64,000 bases of DNA from NCBI GenBank assembly GCA_012845835.1, contig JABAKD010000023.1, forward strand, positions 8,805,840 to 8,869,839, given 5' to 3'. Under the pieces are notes generated by a model. It saw nothing but the letters and a program-made list of their open reading frames with translations. It ran no database searches and was not told where the DNA came from. The translations under genes and the position numbers were made by a program. The stretch's first letter is position 1, and each line of letters begins with the position of its first letter. Shown in pieces: positions 12,323 through 24,979 of the stretch. Origin of the DNA: Undaria pinnatifida (taxonomy: Eukaryota; Sar; Phaeophyceae; Laminariales; Alariaceae).

Positions 12323-12479
12323 GCCCTTTGTGCCCCACCCCCCCCATCTGAGCCACGACTACCGCCCCAACCGACACGTTGCTGCTCACATCCCACCCCG
12401 GCCCTTTGTGCCCCACCCCCCCATCTGAGCCACGACCTCCGCCCCAACCGACACGTTGCTGCTCACATCCCAACCCCGG
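12323..12479 (+). repeat. 78-bp tandem duplication
   Basis: Two consecutive units begin GCCCTTTGTGCCCCACCC at 12323 and 12401 and share CCGACACGTTGCTGCTCACA. They differ by a few substitutions. Confidence 0.85.
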
Positions 12480-15400
12480 CTCCCATAGCCGCCCACCCCA
12501 CGCGGCCGCTTCTATCACAACAACGGTTCAAAATCGCCCTCCCATCACCGCGCTTAACCCTCTGCGCCCAATCGCCCCTGCTTTTGTTCGCTGGTACTTG
12601 CTCACAACTGCATCCGGCGCGCCCACGGTCTCGCCGTGCGTCACGCAATGACACCCCTGTCGGCGGTATAATATTTTTTTCGGTTATTGGCCACGTCGTG
12701 CCTACCCAACTACGACTCATGTCGGCATCGTTAGGCGCTCCGTCTGCAGAAATCTGCCGGTTCGGCCTATTTCCTTGAAATTCCGACCCCCTCCCGCCGC
12801 TACTACAGTTGTCCAAACGGCCACAGAGCAGCCAAACCAACTTTGTTCCCGCATTGCCCCACACGCCCTCCCCAACCAGCCCCCAAAAACGCCGCACGCA
12901 CCCCCCCCCGCATCACCTACTCCTCATCGTTCTTCTCCGACTACCACCTACACCGACCGTTCTTCTCCGACTACCACCTACATCACCGATATTGACCGTT
13001 GTAACAGCGACAGCAAGGTCGCCCAACGACGCAGACGCCATCCTATCCGTAGTGGCCGCGACGGCGGTCGCGACCACCCGAATCGTGACGCCCACGACGC
13101 CTGCGTCTGTCTCACGAACCGCAAAAAGTGGTGGCTCGCAACCACCACATATTGCGATACGGGACACAACCTGCGACGAGCATCATTGTCAACTACCTGA
13201 CCATCGAGTACCACTCCGCTGGCCTTCGGGCGTTCTCCTTGACGTCTGCATCGTGTCGGCGGCACTCTCCCACCGTAGCAACACCGCTACGCCTCTGGTG
13301 CGCTCAACCCGGGTATGGACATACTTGAGGATGTTGGTTTTTCTTATAGGTACTTACGGAAACGTGCGGACCATACACCCGGCGCCATCACCCGGCAATA
13401 ACCCGCGACAACCAGTGCCGCTCGTTGCAAATGCCGTGGCAACTATGTTTTGGGTCGAAAGCGCCATGATTGCCTTTCTTCCTCGGGCAACTGCTGCGAC
13501 AAAGACGACAACATCGGCAGCCACAGCGTGGCCGGCCGATACCCATTGCGGCAAAAATCCCCGGACGCTACACGCTGATCAACCGATACAGCACTACCAG
13601 CGCAAGGCCATGTAATTGCGGGACGAGGTTCCAGCTTCAACGTTACAAGAACGAGCTCCTCCGACGCCCCCGCCCCCCAACAATCTACCTCCCCCGCCCA
13701 GCCCCATTCATGCGATATCGCTTGTCTAAGCCTGATCCCCTTGTTCTAGCGATGGTCTTGAGGTGTGGGTGCGAGGAGGCCAAGACGTCGAGCCCTATTG
13801 GGATGCTCCACTCGACACCTTCCACCGATGAGCAACGCTACTTGCCGAAGACCACGGCTACCAGCTGTTCCGGACTACAGCACAAAACTTCTGCTTCCAA
13901 TTATGGGCCATCGCATCCTGAGCCCGCCTCGCCTAATTATCGGCGGCTCCACCCACGCTCGTCCTAGGGCGTACGCGTTATTCAAGTGCCAGCGTGGGCC
14001 CGCGAGCGACGGGTTCCCACTCGCTGCCACAGTGTTGACAGCACCCCTGCCCCTGGGCCCAAGGGACAGTCTCGTCATGACGACGGAAGACTCGCGATCA
14101 TAGTTGACCAGGATAAGCCCTGAGCCCACTGCCCCGTCTTCCCCGCAACTCTCGTGGATTGCGTGGACACGGACCACAGGTACGGCATTTCCTAGCGAGT
14201 TCTATCCTGCTCATCCAACGCCGCTTGGAGACAGGACCCCCAGGGTATCTTCGCCCCGGTCCTTTATACGCCACCCACGGACATCCCCCCAGAGCCTGGG
14301 TGGCACAATACTCAGACTCCCTTCGCGATCACGTGGGCCTAGCCGGCTCTTTTTTCTAGATCAGCCAGCTGCACCCGCACCATCGCCACGCGACAGTCTT
14401 ACAGATAGACGCTACTGACCACTGCTTGGCGGCTCACCGCAGCCACCCTACACCGAACTACCTCTTCTGGGATGTTCAACCTTTAGCAGTGCCACCCTTC
14501 TGGATTCTTCTCCTACGGGTTTTGCTTATCACCGTGTGGAGTAGTTCCCGACATCGCCCGATACCGATATTTCGAGCGACACCACGACCCCTCTGCTCTC
14601 CCGGCTTCGACCAAGTATCGGAACCGTTTCCTACGACCAGCCATGGACGTTGGTTCCGAGACCGACATACGCCGGAGCTCCCCCTTTCTTACCTACCTGG
14701 GAATATTGTTCCGAGGCCGATAATCTTACCTCCCTGGCACAATGGTTCCGAGGCCGACAAATGCCGGAGCCTATTCCGGTACCACCACCCAACGACCCTC
14801 GACATATACCACCGCCTTTCCAGTTAGTCTCTCTAGCTTCGGCAACGGTACGCCCGAGACTGGGAATCCCATCCATAGGCAGAAGCAACAACTGCTTTAT
14901 TCGGTTAGCAGCCGCCTTTTCCCCTAACCCGCCGCGTTGCAAACGAGTCATCCCCTTTCGGTTTCGGCATTCCTCACCGAACCCTCCTACTACCGACGTC
15001 TTTCCGACCCTTTTCATGGCGACAGAACAACTCTGCCGCGCCCCACTCCTTCAACGCGACCAGTTTCCACGGAGCACCTCTGTCCCGGCCCCCTCCATTG
15101 CCACCGAGGCGCACATGCCGAATCCCCTATGCCGTTCTTAACCCCGACGTGTTACCACAGAGCCGCCTTTGCTCCGGTCTCCATCGACCATCTGGAGGAA
15201 GCAACCGCCCTCCTCCTCACGGTCTGGCCAGTTCACATTTGGACAAACGTTGGACCCCCTACCGCCCCCTTTTCACGGCTACCCTGGCCCGAACCATCTC
15301 GCCTATATCAGGCTATCAACGGTACCTCCCGGCCAACTTTTCCGTTTACCCACCAGCGTGCCCTGGTTTCCCCAACCACAACAAACCCACGGTATATCGC

Positions 15401-16624
15401 TCCCGACCCAGCCCTTTAGCTACCCCCCATTGCCCTGATCCTTGCCACCAACGGCCCTCCAGCTTTCCTCGACGACACAACCACGGACGACCATTGACTG
15501 ATTCTGTTTCCGTTGCCAGTGAACACCGAGCAGTTCCCCTCCAACAGAACGGTCGCGAATCCCCATCCGACAACAATACCGCTACCCCCCTTTTGCCTCA
15601 ACAACCCTGTGGGTTCACCACTTGAACCTAGGCATCCCCTACCCGTCCCTGAAGGCATCTCTGTAACGCCACTGTCGCCACCCGCCTCTACCCTAACATT
15701 CGTATAGGTTTACCATCTGAACCTGTGGTTTTGTTCATTTCTGGTTATGACCTCTCCGAGCAGTGCATCGGCTTGGATGGGCTCGTTCCCCCGTCCCTCC
15801 CAACCCACCACCACATCCCGCCGCTCCCATTTTCTGAGTTGGAGGTAATTTTTTTTCCCGGGTATGAGGGTTTCGAACCGACTATCGGTTCGTCGGGTGG
15901 GCTCGCTACCCCTCCGGTGCGACCCACCTCTACCATTCCACCGCCCTCTTTTTCCGAGTTTTTTGTTTTTTTAGCCTCGGGCTCATGAACCTCCCGAGCC
16001 TGGTACATATGGGACATTTTTAGTCAGAAATCGGGCCCATCCACGGCCTCTTCGGTGCCCACGTCGACCGATGTCAGCATCCCATCCCGGGTATCGTTTT
16101 GGGTGGGCTACTTCCCCCTCCCTTTCGACCCACCATCAATATCCGCCCCCATCCACCGGGGACGCGCAAACCGTGCACCCTTCTTGTCAGGCATTGACTT
16201 GGGTGGGCTCAAACTCCCTCCCTCCTGCCCTATGCACCACGTTTCATTGGAAATACTTTCGGCCACTCACCGTTGCGGACCATATCAAAACAATCCGTCG
16301 ACCCCTTCTCCGCGCCAAAACCTCCGTCGGGTCTATTTTGGCCCATGACACCGCCTTCGGTTCGCTAGCCAGCTCCGAGAGAGGCGCCGAGAACGCTGGC
16401 GCTTCTCCTGGATCGGCTTTCAGGCCGTCCTTCGTTCTCCCCAGCGCCCACCATTGGCGCATCCCTTTTTGGCCCTCCTCATTCTTCGTCGGATCATTCC
16501 TTTCCCGGAGCCGTCATCGCTCCACAGCCGCCGCTGAAAACTGTGGACTGACCTTCCGACTACGGTTTTTCTCGCCAGTACCTGTGGCTACACTTCCAAG
16601 ATCATCGACCACCCCCCCCACCGC

Positions 16625-16935
16625 CGCGCGAACAACGCGACCAAAGCTCCATCGTCACCTGAGCTTCGCCGTCACCTGAGCTTTGCCACCAGAGCTCCAT
16701 CGTCACCTGAGCTTCGCCGTCACATGAGCTTCGCGACCAGAGCTCCACGTTCACCGGAGTTCCACCTTTCACCAAAGCTTTGTCGTTACCCGAGCTTCAA
16801 GCCCGGAGATCAACTTTTTTCAGAGCTCCATCTTCGACAGAGCTTCGTCGTCACCTGCGCTTCGCGACCACAGCTCCTCCTGCACGAAGATTCGTCGTCA
16901 CCCGTCGTCATCTGACCTTCGCGACCAGAGCTCCA
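16625..16935 (+). repeat. Short-period minisatellite (GTCACCTGAGCTTCG type)
   Basis: Units alternating CGTCACCTGAGCTTCG and ACCAGAGCTCCA repeat with variation over about 300 bases, so SacI-like GAGCTC sites recur. No coding role is apparent. Confidence 0.7.
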
Positions 16936-18439
16936 ACTTCGTAAGAACTCCACCTTTTGCCTGAGCTCCACCTCCGTCTTCCGCGACTTCTTCATTCGAT
17001 GTTCTTCTCTTTCAAGCCACTACCAACGTCAAGGCAACCTTTTCTTTTTTGGCCACTACCGCCGGCCCCGGCATCGTCGCCACCATCTACACCGACAATC
17101 TGGAAACTATTTCACCGACTTCTGCAGCCATGCACCGATGGGCCTGCCACTTCAAACCTCTACCAGCGGCGAGGCGCCCTCTCCCTGGCCACCACCACCG
17201 ACTCCGGCGTCATCGCACATTCAGCACGGACCAGCTGGAACATATTTTGCCGACTGCTGCAGCCACCGCGCCGGTAGGTCTGCTCCTTCAGTCCACTTTT
17301 AACCGCCCCGGCGTCATCGTCATCGTCGGCAACTTGGCGCCTTTTCTACAGCCTATTCCAGCAACCACGCCGTCATCCTCGCTGCGAAAAATGCTAACTC
17401 CAACACCACGAGCACCGCAGGCATCTCCACTGGCCCACTTTAAAGGACTACTACAACGTCAACGCTTGCATCTGCATGTACGCTGTGGAACACGCACATT
17501 TCACCGCCGCGTACGCGATCCGTCACCTTGTTCAACCTACCATATTGAGCTACTGCAGCGTCGTCTTCTTCCGTCAAAGACCTCCAACCGCATCGTCCGC
17601 AAACAACCCTTCCTCACCGGTTCGTGCTCGGAGCTTCTCAACGCGTTCTACTGGACCATCATCCGTCTCCATCGCTCTTACCACATCTTCCGCGAACACC
17701 ACGACGTCACTGTCTCGCGATCGGAGCGCTGCAGCACAGCCTAGCACGACCACCAGCCGCGTTTCATCGGATTTATCGTCAGACCCTACACCACCCGGTT
17801 CCAAGATCAACCTACGGCGTGTCTACTGTACATCTTCGCGGAGCACCCTTTACGGATCGGCGTGCCTACAACGCCACGCAACAGGGATATCTGCAGCCAG
17901 GGTATTATCGCGTTGAGTCGCACTTACCCTTTTGTCTTGTTGTCCCTCCCCCTAACCGTGTTTCTTTAGTTCCTTCTTGAGTCTTTCTTTTATGGGATTT
18001 ATTTTGTGCTCGCTGGCTAATTGATTTCCTCTTTTGGGTTAGATTTTGTTGTTCAGTGAGTTTCAAGGTGCCTCTTCTTTGCCTTGACGTTTCAGGTTGT
18101 CACACTTTTGAACAGCGCGTATGTTCGCGTGCTTGAGTCGGTGTGCTACCCTGACTTTTCGGGTTGTCCCACTTTTGACCAGCACATATGTTTGCGTACT
18201 TGCGTCGGTGTGCTACCCTGACCTTGCAGCCACTGATTTCGCTGGCTCCACTTTGGTAACCAGGCCGCAAATTTGTGATGATTTCGTCTTCCTGTTTGCG
18301 CCGGTTTAACATGCCCCGTTTTCGTAACTTGGCCCAAGCCTGCCGTGTTTTAGTTTCCCTTCGTCGGTTTAGCGTACCCTTGTTTCGCCGCGCCCGAAAC
18401 CCCTGTGGTCTTTTTGTTGTTGTTGGCCTTTCTCTTGCT

Positions 18440-18760
18440 TTCTGCACTACTACGTACGAAATAGGTGCATATTTGGGCATCGTATATGTCTCCAAACCCG
18501 CTGTGGTATGCCAATTCTTGGCTCTTCTTCTGCTTTTTGCACTACGTAAGTCATAGGTGCTTATTGAGGCGTCGTATTTGTTTCTTACCGTTATGGCATG
18601 TATATGTCTTAGCCCTTTCCCAACTCTTTGCACCACGTACGTCATTAGGTGCTCATTGAGGCGTCGTATTTGTTCTGTTACCACTGTGGTATACCTGGTA
18701 TGTGCTCTGGCCCTTCCTCTGTTTTCTGCACTACGCACGCCGTAGGTGCTTGTTGAGGCG
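18440..18760 (+). repeat. ~93-bp minisatellite, about four units
   Basis: Units share CACTACGTACGTCATAGG-like sequence, then GCTTATTGAGGCGTCGTATT-like and TGTGGTAT-like elements. They begin near 18447, 18536, 18629 and 18727 and are moderately diverged. Confidence 0.65.
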
Positions 18761-21700
18761 TGTTGTCCGCCTTGTTTGCGCCACACTGCCCTGCACGAGT
18801 TCCATCTTCTCGGTTGGACATCCAAGTGCTTTCGCGTATGTTTTCCCCGATTTTTTTTCTGTCACTTAGCTTCCGGTAGGAATGGCTCTATAGTAGGCCA
18901 CATTTTCAGAGTTTCACGACATCAACTTTTGCTAGTATTTTCGGGTCCGTCGTTTGTTCACGACCCCCCCCTCTAGGCTTCTTTATAGTATCAACCCCCC
19001 AAACCATGGTAGTTTCGCTTGATCCTTATTAGCCTGAACTTCGCTTGCATGTTTTGCATGCGCCCCGCTAGCACTATTAGAGATGTACGTGACTTGCCCC
19101 CTCCCTCTGTCCGGCTTATGGTATCAGCCCGCGGCATCGTAACAGTTTCGTCTGATTCTTTCTCAGCCGAGATATCGTCCGCACCATGTGCGTGCTCTTT
19201 CACAATTTTTCTGAGCCCCCCGTTGTGTTAAGGCCCCTTTTTTACCGCTCTCACGGTATGAGTTGAAAATATTATCGTGTTAGCTTGATTTTCCTATCTT
19301 GGTTTTTCCTCCCCCCTGCACTACGTGCCGGATGGGAACGTACACCCCCTCCCCTCTGCAGTGTGTGCGTTATCGGAACGTATTTCCTCCCGACTCTGGC
19401 ATTCGTACTTATTCGGAACCGATACCTTCCGCTTTCGCGTCCATGCAACGCGGGTATTATTTGTTTTTTTTCCTTGTTATTTCTGGGCACGCTCGCTCCT
19501 TAGTGGTTACCGATGTGCGCAGCTAGCGACCGACCGTAGTAGCCCTCTCTCCTTTCTTCTGGGAGAATTCGTTCGCGTATTTGCTTTGGACCCTACTGTC
19601 TCAGCACAGTTTTACCTGGTGGGCTCCAGTCAGTGATATCGCCTCGCGGATCCCCGAAGTAACCCCTTAAAGTCTGACTATCGTTGAGGCTCTAAAAACG
19701 TCTTACCGTAGTAGTATGTCTTCTGTATTATTTGCCGCGTTCGAAGTATGGCATTTGTTCGATTTTTTCAGTAATCTCTCATGGGCGCCTTGATCTTGAA
19801 CGTTTGCCCAAGTTGTTCTACTTTTCTACAGTACGACGAGTGTTCGCCTTTGTGGTTTTGCTTTCGCCTTTTACCACCGATGTAGCCTGCCCACGTTTCG
19901 TGCACACCGACGAACCATGGCGTTTCCGAACCATGTCGAGGTTTTCTATCGTGTCGTTCCCACCTCGCCTTATGCGATTTGTGACAACATGGACGCTTTC
20001 CGCGTTATTTCGCTTGGTTTTTCGTGAGGCATTACCTCCTTTCTTGTTGCTGTTGGACTTCCCTTGCTCCTTGGCATTCTTCCCTTTTGTTGTTGGACCT
20101 TTCTTGCTTCTTGGCGTACTTCTTCCCAACACCGACGTCGCTGCACTTTAGCCCCAGCCACTGGGTATTACGGCATTCCAGCTATTGCTAATGTCTATGG
20201 TCCAATATTGTCGACCACTGGCTTCACATTGGGAGTCCCCCTTAGGTTCCACGTTAGCGGTCCCGAGCTGGTTCTCCAGCCCATCTGTCGGTTCTCTTTG
20301 GCCTCTGCCTTTTTGTTTGGTCGTACCTGCCGCCAAGATGCCCTTGCTGTTGGGCTCCGTTCTAGCTTTGTAGCCAGCGGATCTATTCCCCTGGACCACT
20401 ATTTCTTGTCTCTTTCTCTCGGCACCGCTGCCCCTACGGTCCAACGGCACTGACCCCCGTCCTGGCTTTGCAGCCAACAGGTCTTGTTTCTCTCGGCCAC
20501 TTTTCTTGTTTTTTTTCGGCATACCTGCCCATAGGGTTCAACTAGGCCGGCCTTAGTCATGGCTTTACAGCCCGTCCTGACTGTGCAGTCCACAGGCCGT
20601 CCCCTCTTGGCCCCCGTTTTTCTCTTGGCTTGTTGGCGTACTTGTCGCATCAGGCCCACGTTTTGACCCCTGTTTGGCTTCATAGCCCATAAAGGTCGCT
20701 TCCTGTCGACCCCCTTTTATGTTATGTTTTCGGCGAAATCGCTTTCGGAGGAATACCTTCGCTACGTACCTAGTGTTGTTCGTTTCATGAAAGTAGCCTT
20801 TCAACGTCCCTTGCTACGGACTCTCCTTTTTTTGTCAGGGTGCAGTACGTTGCTATGACACGATTTGCCTACATACTGTTTCACGTGCACTTTTCTCGGT
20901 TACCTTTTTAGGGTTGCTCCACGTTAGCGACCCAGCGTTCCCGACGTATAGTACCCAGCTGCGGCTTTCTTCATATTGTCTTTTATGTTCCCTGCATTCT
21001 TTCTGGAGCTAGACACTTCCAGCGCTGCTTCGAGCTGAATAAGTATCTTCTTGTTGACCCCATTTTTGGCTTGCTTTGTTATGGTTGAATAGCCTCGCTA
21101 CGTTTGCTGGCATTATTCCCGTTATTAGTTAGCCTCTCAAGGTGTCATATGCCGACTCTCTTTCCGGCTTCCGATAGTGCCTTCCGTCTTTCTGGTGTCT
21201 ACGTTTCAGTTTCGTCCTTGTTTGCGCATAGCTTTGGCTAGGTGACCCCACCACATATTTCTTCCCGTTTTCATGGTACTGTACCCAGATAGCTTTCAAG
21301 GGTACTCCACTGTTGCCCCCCGGTTAAGCTTTCCGGCGTATCACACACGCCTCCAGTACCACCATTTTGGTGCTGTCTGTGTCACTGTTTAGATGTTGTA
21401 TTTCTCTGCGTTTTAGCGATTCGTTCTGGTTGCCTCGGTTTCCCGTTCTACAGTTCGACCAAGGGCCTTATGCTAGCCTCCTAGGTTCCACATCACGGCC
21501 CCTGTGCTTCCGTTACACATCAGCGTACTGGGTCTTTGTAGTTTTTCCTTTCGACCAACGGTCCCACGTCAGCCTTCTAGGTCCAACCTTGCGGACCCTG
21601 ACATTATTTTAGGCCCTGCTCTTTGTTTTCTCGTGTTTCAGGCTCTTTCTCTTCTGCCTTTCGACTAATGGCCCGACGCTTGCGTACTTCTTCGCGTCTT

Positions 21701-22424
21701 GGTTGATTCTCTTTCATCGTCCAACCGATGGCCCCACGTCAGCTGTCCATGTCCAAAGTAGCGGACTCTGATGTTTTTTTAGGCAGTGTTTATGATTTAT
21801 CTATTACCGTCCGGCAAATGGACCGCCCGCCCGCCCGCGCGCCCCTTCGGCACTACGCTTCAGGCCGCAAACGTGTCTGGCTTTCACAGCGTGGCACGTG
21901 TTCCCTTCTTCTCTTCTGACTTGGTTTCCGCGTCTATACTTTCTTCTTTGGCCCCCTTCGCATACTTGCGCTCAGTGGCCGCGCCCTTCGCGTTATCGTT
22001 GGCCGATTGCTACTGGTACACCGTAGGTACATACCCTTTCTCGAGCTCTCATGGTTGTGAGCTCCATCATAGGGTTGTATATCTTGCAACGAGGCGTTTA
22101 GGCCTCATTATTACGAGATGTGGGGGAATCTATAGCCTCATTTTCGTCTGTTTCGAATAGCCGCATCTTTGATCCCCTTTCCAATTCTAGATGTTTGGTT
22201 GGCATCCTTTGTTTGCCAGGTGATCTGCATCTACAACTATTCAGGGTGGCCTGGTGTAAAGGAGTGCCCTCCGTAGAAGGATAGTTTTATAGATTCGACG
22301 TGAAACCATGTCATGGTTGAGGTGAAACCACGTGACATTAGATGTCACATTCACGTCAAGGCCATCATAGATGGGCGATAATGTAGGTGACGATGATGGG
22401 ACAAGCAGGACGCCCCACATCTCA

Positions 22425-22472
22425 CTACCTGCTCTACCTGCTCTACCTGCTCTACCTGCTCTACTTGCTCTG
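22425..22472 (+). repeat. 9-bp tandem repeat (CTACCTGCT)n
   Basis: Five near-perfect units of CTACCTGCT follow each other. Confidence 0.85.
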
Positions 22473-22555
22473 CCCTGCGCTACCGTGTGCCAAGGGCCTG
22501 TGTTGTCTGTCTTTTAGAGTCTAATGTAGAGGAAATAATGTATAAGCTTTGAGTC

Positions 22556-22666
22556 TATTCAGCGAGCCATGAGGAGAGACCAAACAAGGGCACCGGAACC
22601 CATGAGGAGCACGCTTCCCAACACCGACCAACCATGCATCCCCCACTCGGAGTACCACTACAACAT
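22556..22666 (+). repeat. Dispersed ~107-nt repeat B, copy 2
   Basis: This is the partner of 4856-4965, same orientation, with a handful of substitutions. It sits at the end of the C/T-rich block, and copy 1 sits at the start of another C/T-rich stretch. The sequence after it (ACATACCCAAACG) is unrelated to that after copy 1. Confidence 0.7.
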
Positions 22667-24042
22667 ACCCAAACGTTCACATCTCCGAAAAGGTAACAAT
22701 AATAGTGACTTTTCGACGCGTACTACGAGAGAGGTGTAGGGACACGTTTAAACTGGGTGAGGTTCATTTTTTTTCAGCTTAAGAAGAAAGAAAACCAACT
22801 TACTTCTTGCATTAACGATTTAAAATCGTAATTTGGGCTGTTGGGGGAGAAAAAATCAGACAATAATAACTTGGTTGATGTACGGTGATGACTAGCTAGT
22901 GATGACCCAGTTTGCGAGGGAAAAAAAAATCGTAGAATCACACATAAAAATATTGAACAATCGATCAGGCAGCCAGGACACCAACACATCGAGGCACACA
23001 TCATCTTCCACAGGGCAACCCGGACACACCAGACGGCATCCACAACACTCAAGCACCTTCCCGAAGAGGCTGCCAGGTTCCTGGTGGACGCTCTGCGGGA
23101 CTGCCCACGGCAGACAGGCTGACGCGTCATCAAGAGTGCCCGAAGCGGCGGAAATTTAGCTCTTTGCTACGAACACGTAGCAGCCAGCGAACAATTATTA
23201 AACTCAGAAGGCTCTTCTCACGTCCTTTGGAGACCGACGAGCTGTGGCCCACACACCAACGCTACGCGCCAGAAGCGCTCCACACACGCCAACGCCACAG
23301 GTGCGGAAGACTCAACCGGCCCCATCCCCGGCCCGCAGCAAAGCCTGTTTGCAGCCCACCAACAACACCAGTAGTAGAGCGGCCTTTCAGCGTTTTTGAA
23401 TATTTTGAGCAGTCTGTTCAATAATCAAAAAGCCACACCGGAACATGAAAACCCGCGAACAGTTTGAAATTCAAAAGCTCGGAGATCGGAAGACAGGAGG
23501 ACGACACCAAGCAAGGCATACCAGAGACACTCTTGAAAGAGCCGGTGGTCTCCACCGTTTTGAAGCCTCGAGGTACCTCCCAAACCTTCCTTGTGTCCCT
23601 CTTGCGCGGCCGTTTCCCATGTTACACCATCGGTGTATCGGCCACTTCCGGTCTTGCAAGGAGGACGGTACAGGTCCAACCCTTGGTCTTTGGCTAGACG
23701 ATCCAGCCAGATGTTTGTGGTTTCCGAGACGTCGCCCGGATGACCAGGAGCGGTCAGAGAAACACTCGAGAGTTTCATCATTTATTGATGTTACGCACAA
23801 GATCGACGAAATCAGCAACACAGATCTTGCCTCTAAATATTTACTGCTGCTGTACGACAAGTCTACATCATGACGTGGTAATCGATGACCCGTCCTAGGT
23901 GTGCACCTCTAAATCGTTTCATATTGCTTATAGTCTCTGTCCCGTCTTCCCCTCCTCTCGCATGAAACCCAATCCAACCACATTCTCCACACACATCAAA
24001 CATCATTGTCGTCAGAGCCTTCAAAACGTTTTGTTTTGTTCC

Positions 24043-24139
24043 CAGCAGTTGAGCACATCATCAACAGCAGTTGAGCACATCATCAACAGCAGTTGAGCAC
24101 ATCATCAACAGCAGTTAGTTAGTTGAGCACATCATCAAC
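24043..24139 (+). repeat. 22-bp tandem repeat, expanded in the left arm
   Basis: CAGTTGAGCACATCATCAA repeats about four times. The corresponding right-arm stretch near 29295-29360 has only about three diverged units, so the array changed after the duplication. Confidence 0.8.
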
Positions 24140-24979
24140 CCACGAGAGAGTGTCAGAAAGTCGCGCCGCAGTCTCCCACACAGCAGCAGCAGTAGCAGCC
24201 GCAGCACAGCTCAGCCTGTACGCGGTCGGTAGTCAGCGTCGAGGGTAGGAACCGGTCGCTGGGCTCCCTGCCGTGTGTACTGATACCCTGCCGTGATGTT
24301 TGCTGCGGTGCAATTTCCGTTCTGCAACAATAATACCTCTTGTTCATACTCCTAGCCCAGACTTCCCTGAGTCGAAAAAAATATACCACCAGGTACAGCA
24401 CAGCCGGTAGCATGTGACCAGAAGATTGTTTGTCATGTGTGTTGAGTACACCCGGCGTCCGTGCTTATTATCCATCCTAGAGACATACAGTATGAAGTAG
24501 ATGTGAGACAGGGTATAAGACACCCATCTCAATGAATGAGGAATCAACACAATGGAACAAGTGAAATGCCGGCGTACCGGGCACGACAGCACAACAAAAC
24601 GAGCGAGACCATAATATAAGGAAAACATTCAAACTTAACAAGGAAAACGCCAGGGAGGGGCTCTGAAGAACGAGAGATGCAAGAAAGACAGAACAGCTGC
24701 AAGAGAAACAACCAACGTGCTGGTGAATGGAAACAACTAACTGTTGCACGGACGAAACAACAGGAGGAAGAGGAAGATACCGGCCTGAGGCCGGCGGGGT
24801 GGGAAATCAAGGAAATAAAGAGAGAAAAAAGGCAACAGCTGAAAACGGATTAAAGCAAGCAAGATAACAAGTAAATGGCATTACTGCCGCGTTCGCACTT
24901 CCCCCTTTGCTCTCAATGAATACAAACAAATAAAAAACATTACCGCTCACTGTATTGTTTAGGGCTATACCATTGTACT

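Larger units (their letters stand above)
11900..22300 (+). other. Strand-asymmetric C/T-rich block made of successive minisatellites
   Basis: From 11.9 to about 17.9 kb the plus strand is strongly C-rich, and from 18.0 to 22.3 kb it is T- and C-rich. Tandem patterns follow each other with changing units: 78 bp at 12323-12479; 30 bp at 12928-12982; a unit containing TTCCGAGGCCGA near 14650-14765; ~130 bp near 15740-16210; a short GAGCTTCG/CGTCACC pattern at 16625-16930; ~66 bp near 18090-18235; ~93 bp at 18440-18760; ~110-120 bp near 20210-20700 and 21410-21740. Long open frames here (for example 12809-13615) look like compositional by-products. No domain, splice pattern or RNA gene is recognisable. 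It could be non-coding interior of a large retroelement (inference). Confidence 0.45.

Noticed and set aside
12809-13615. 268-codon plus-strand open frame and similar frames in the C-rich block
   Set aside because: Frames of this length arise from C-rich, stop-poor composition. No domain is recognisable, and neighbouring tandem repeats run through several frames.
24043-24139. Regularly repeated 22-mers resembling a CRISPR array
   Set aside because: Units are directly adjacent without unique spacers, and the context is eukaryotic.
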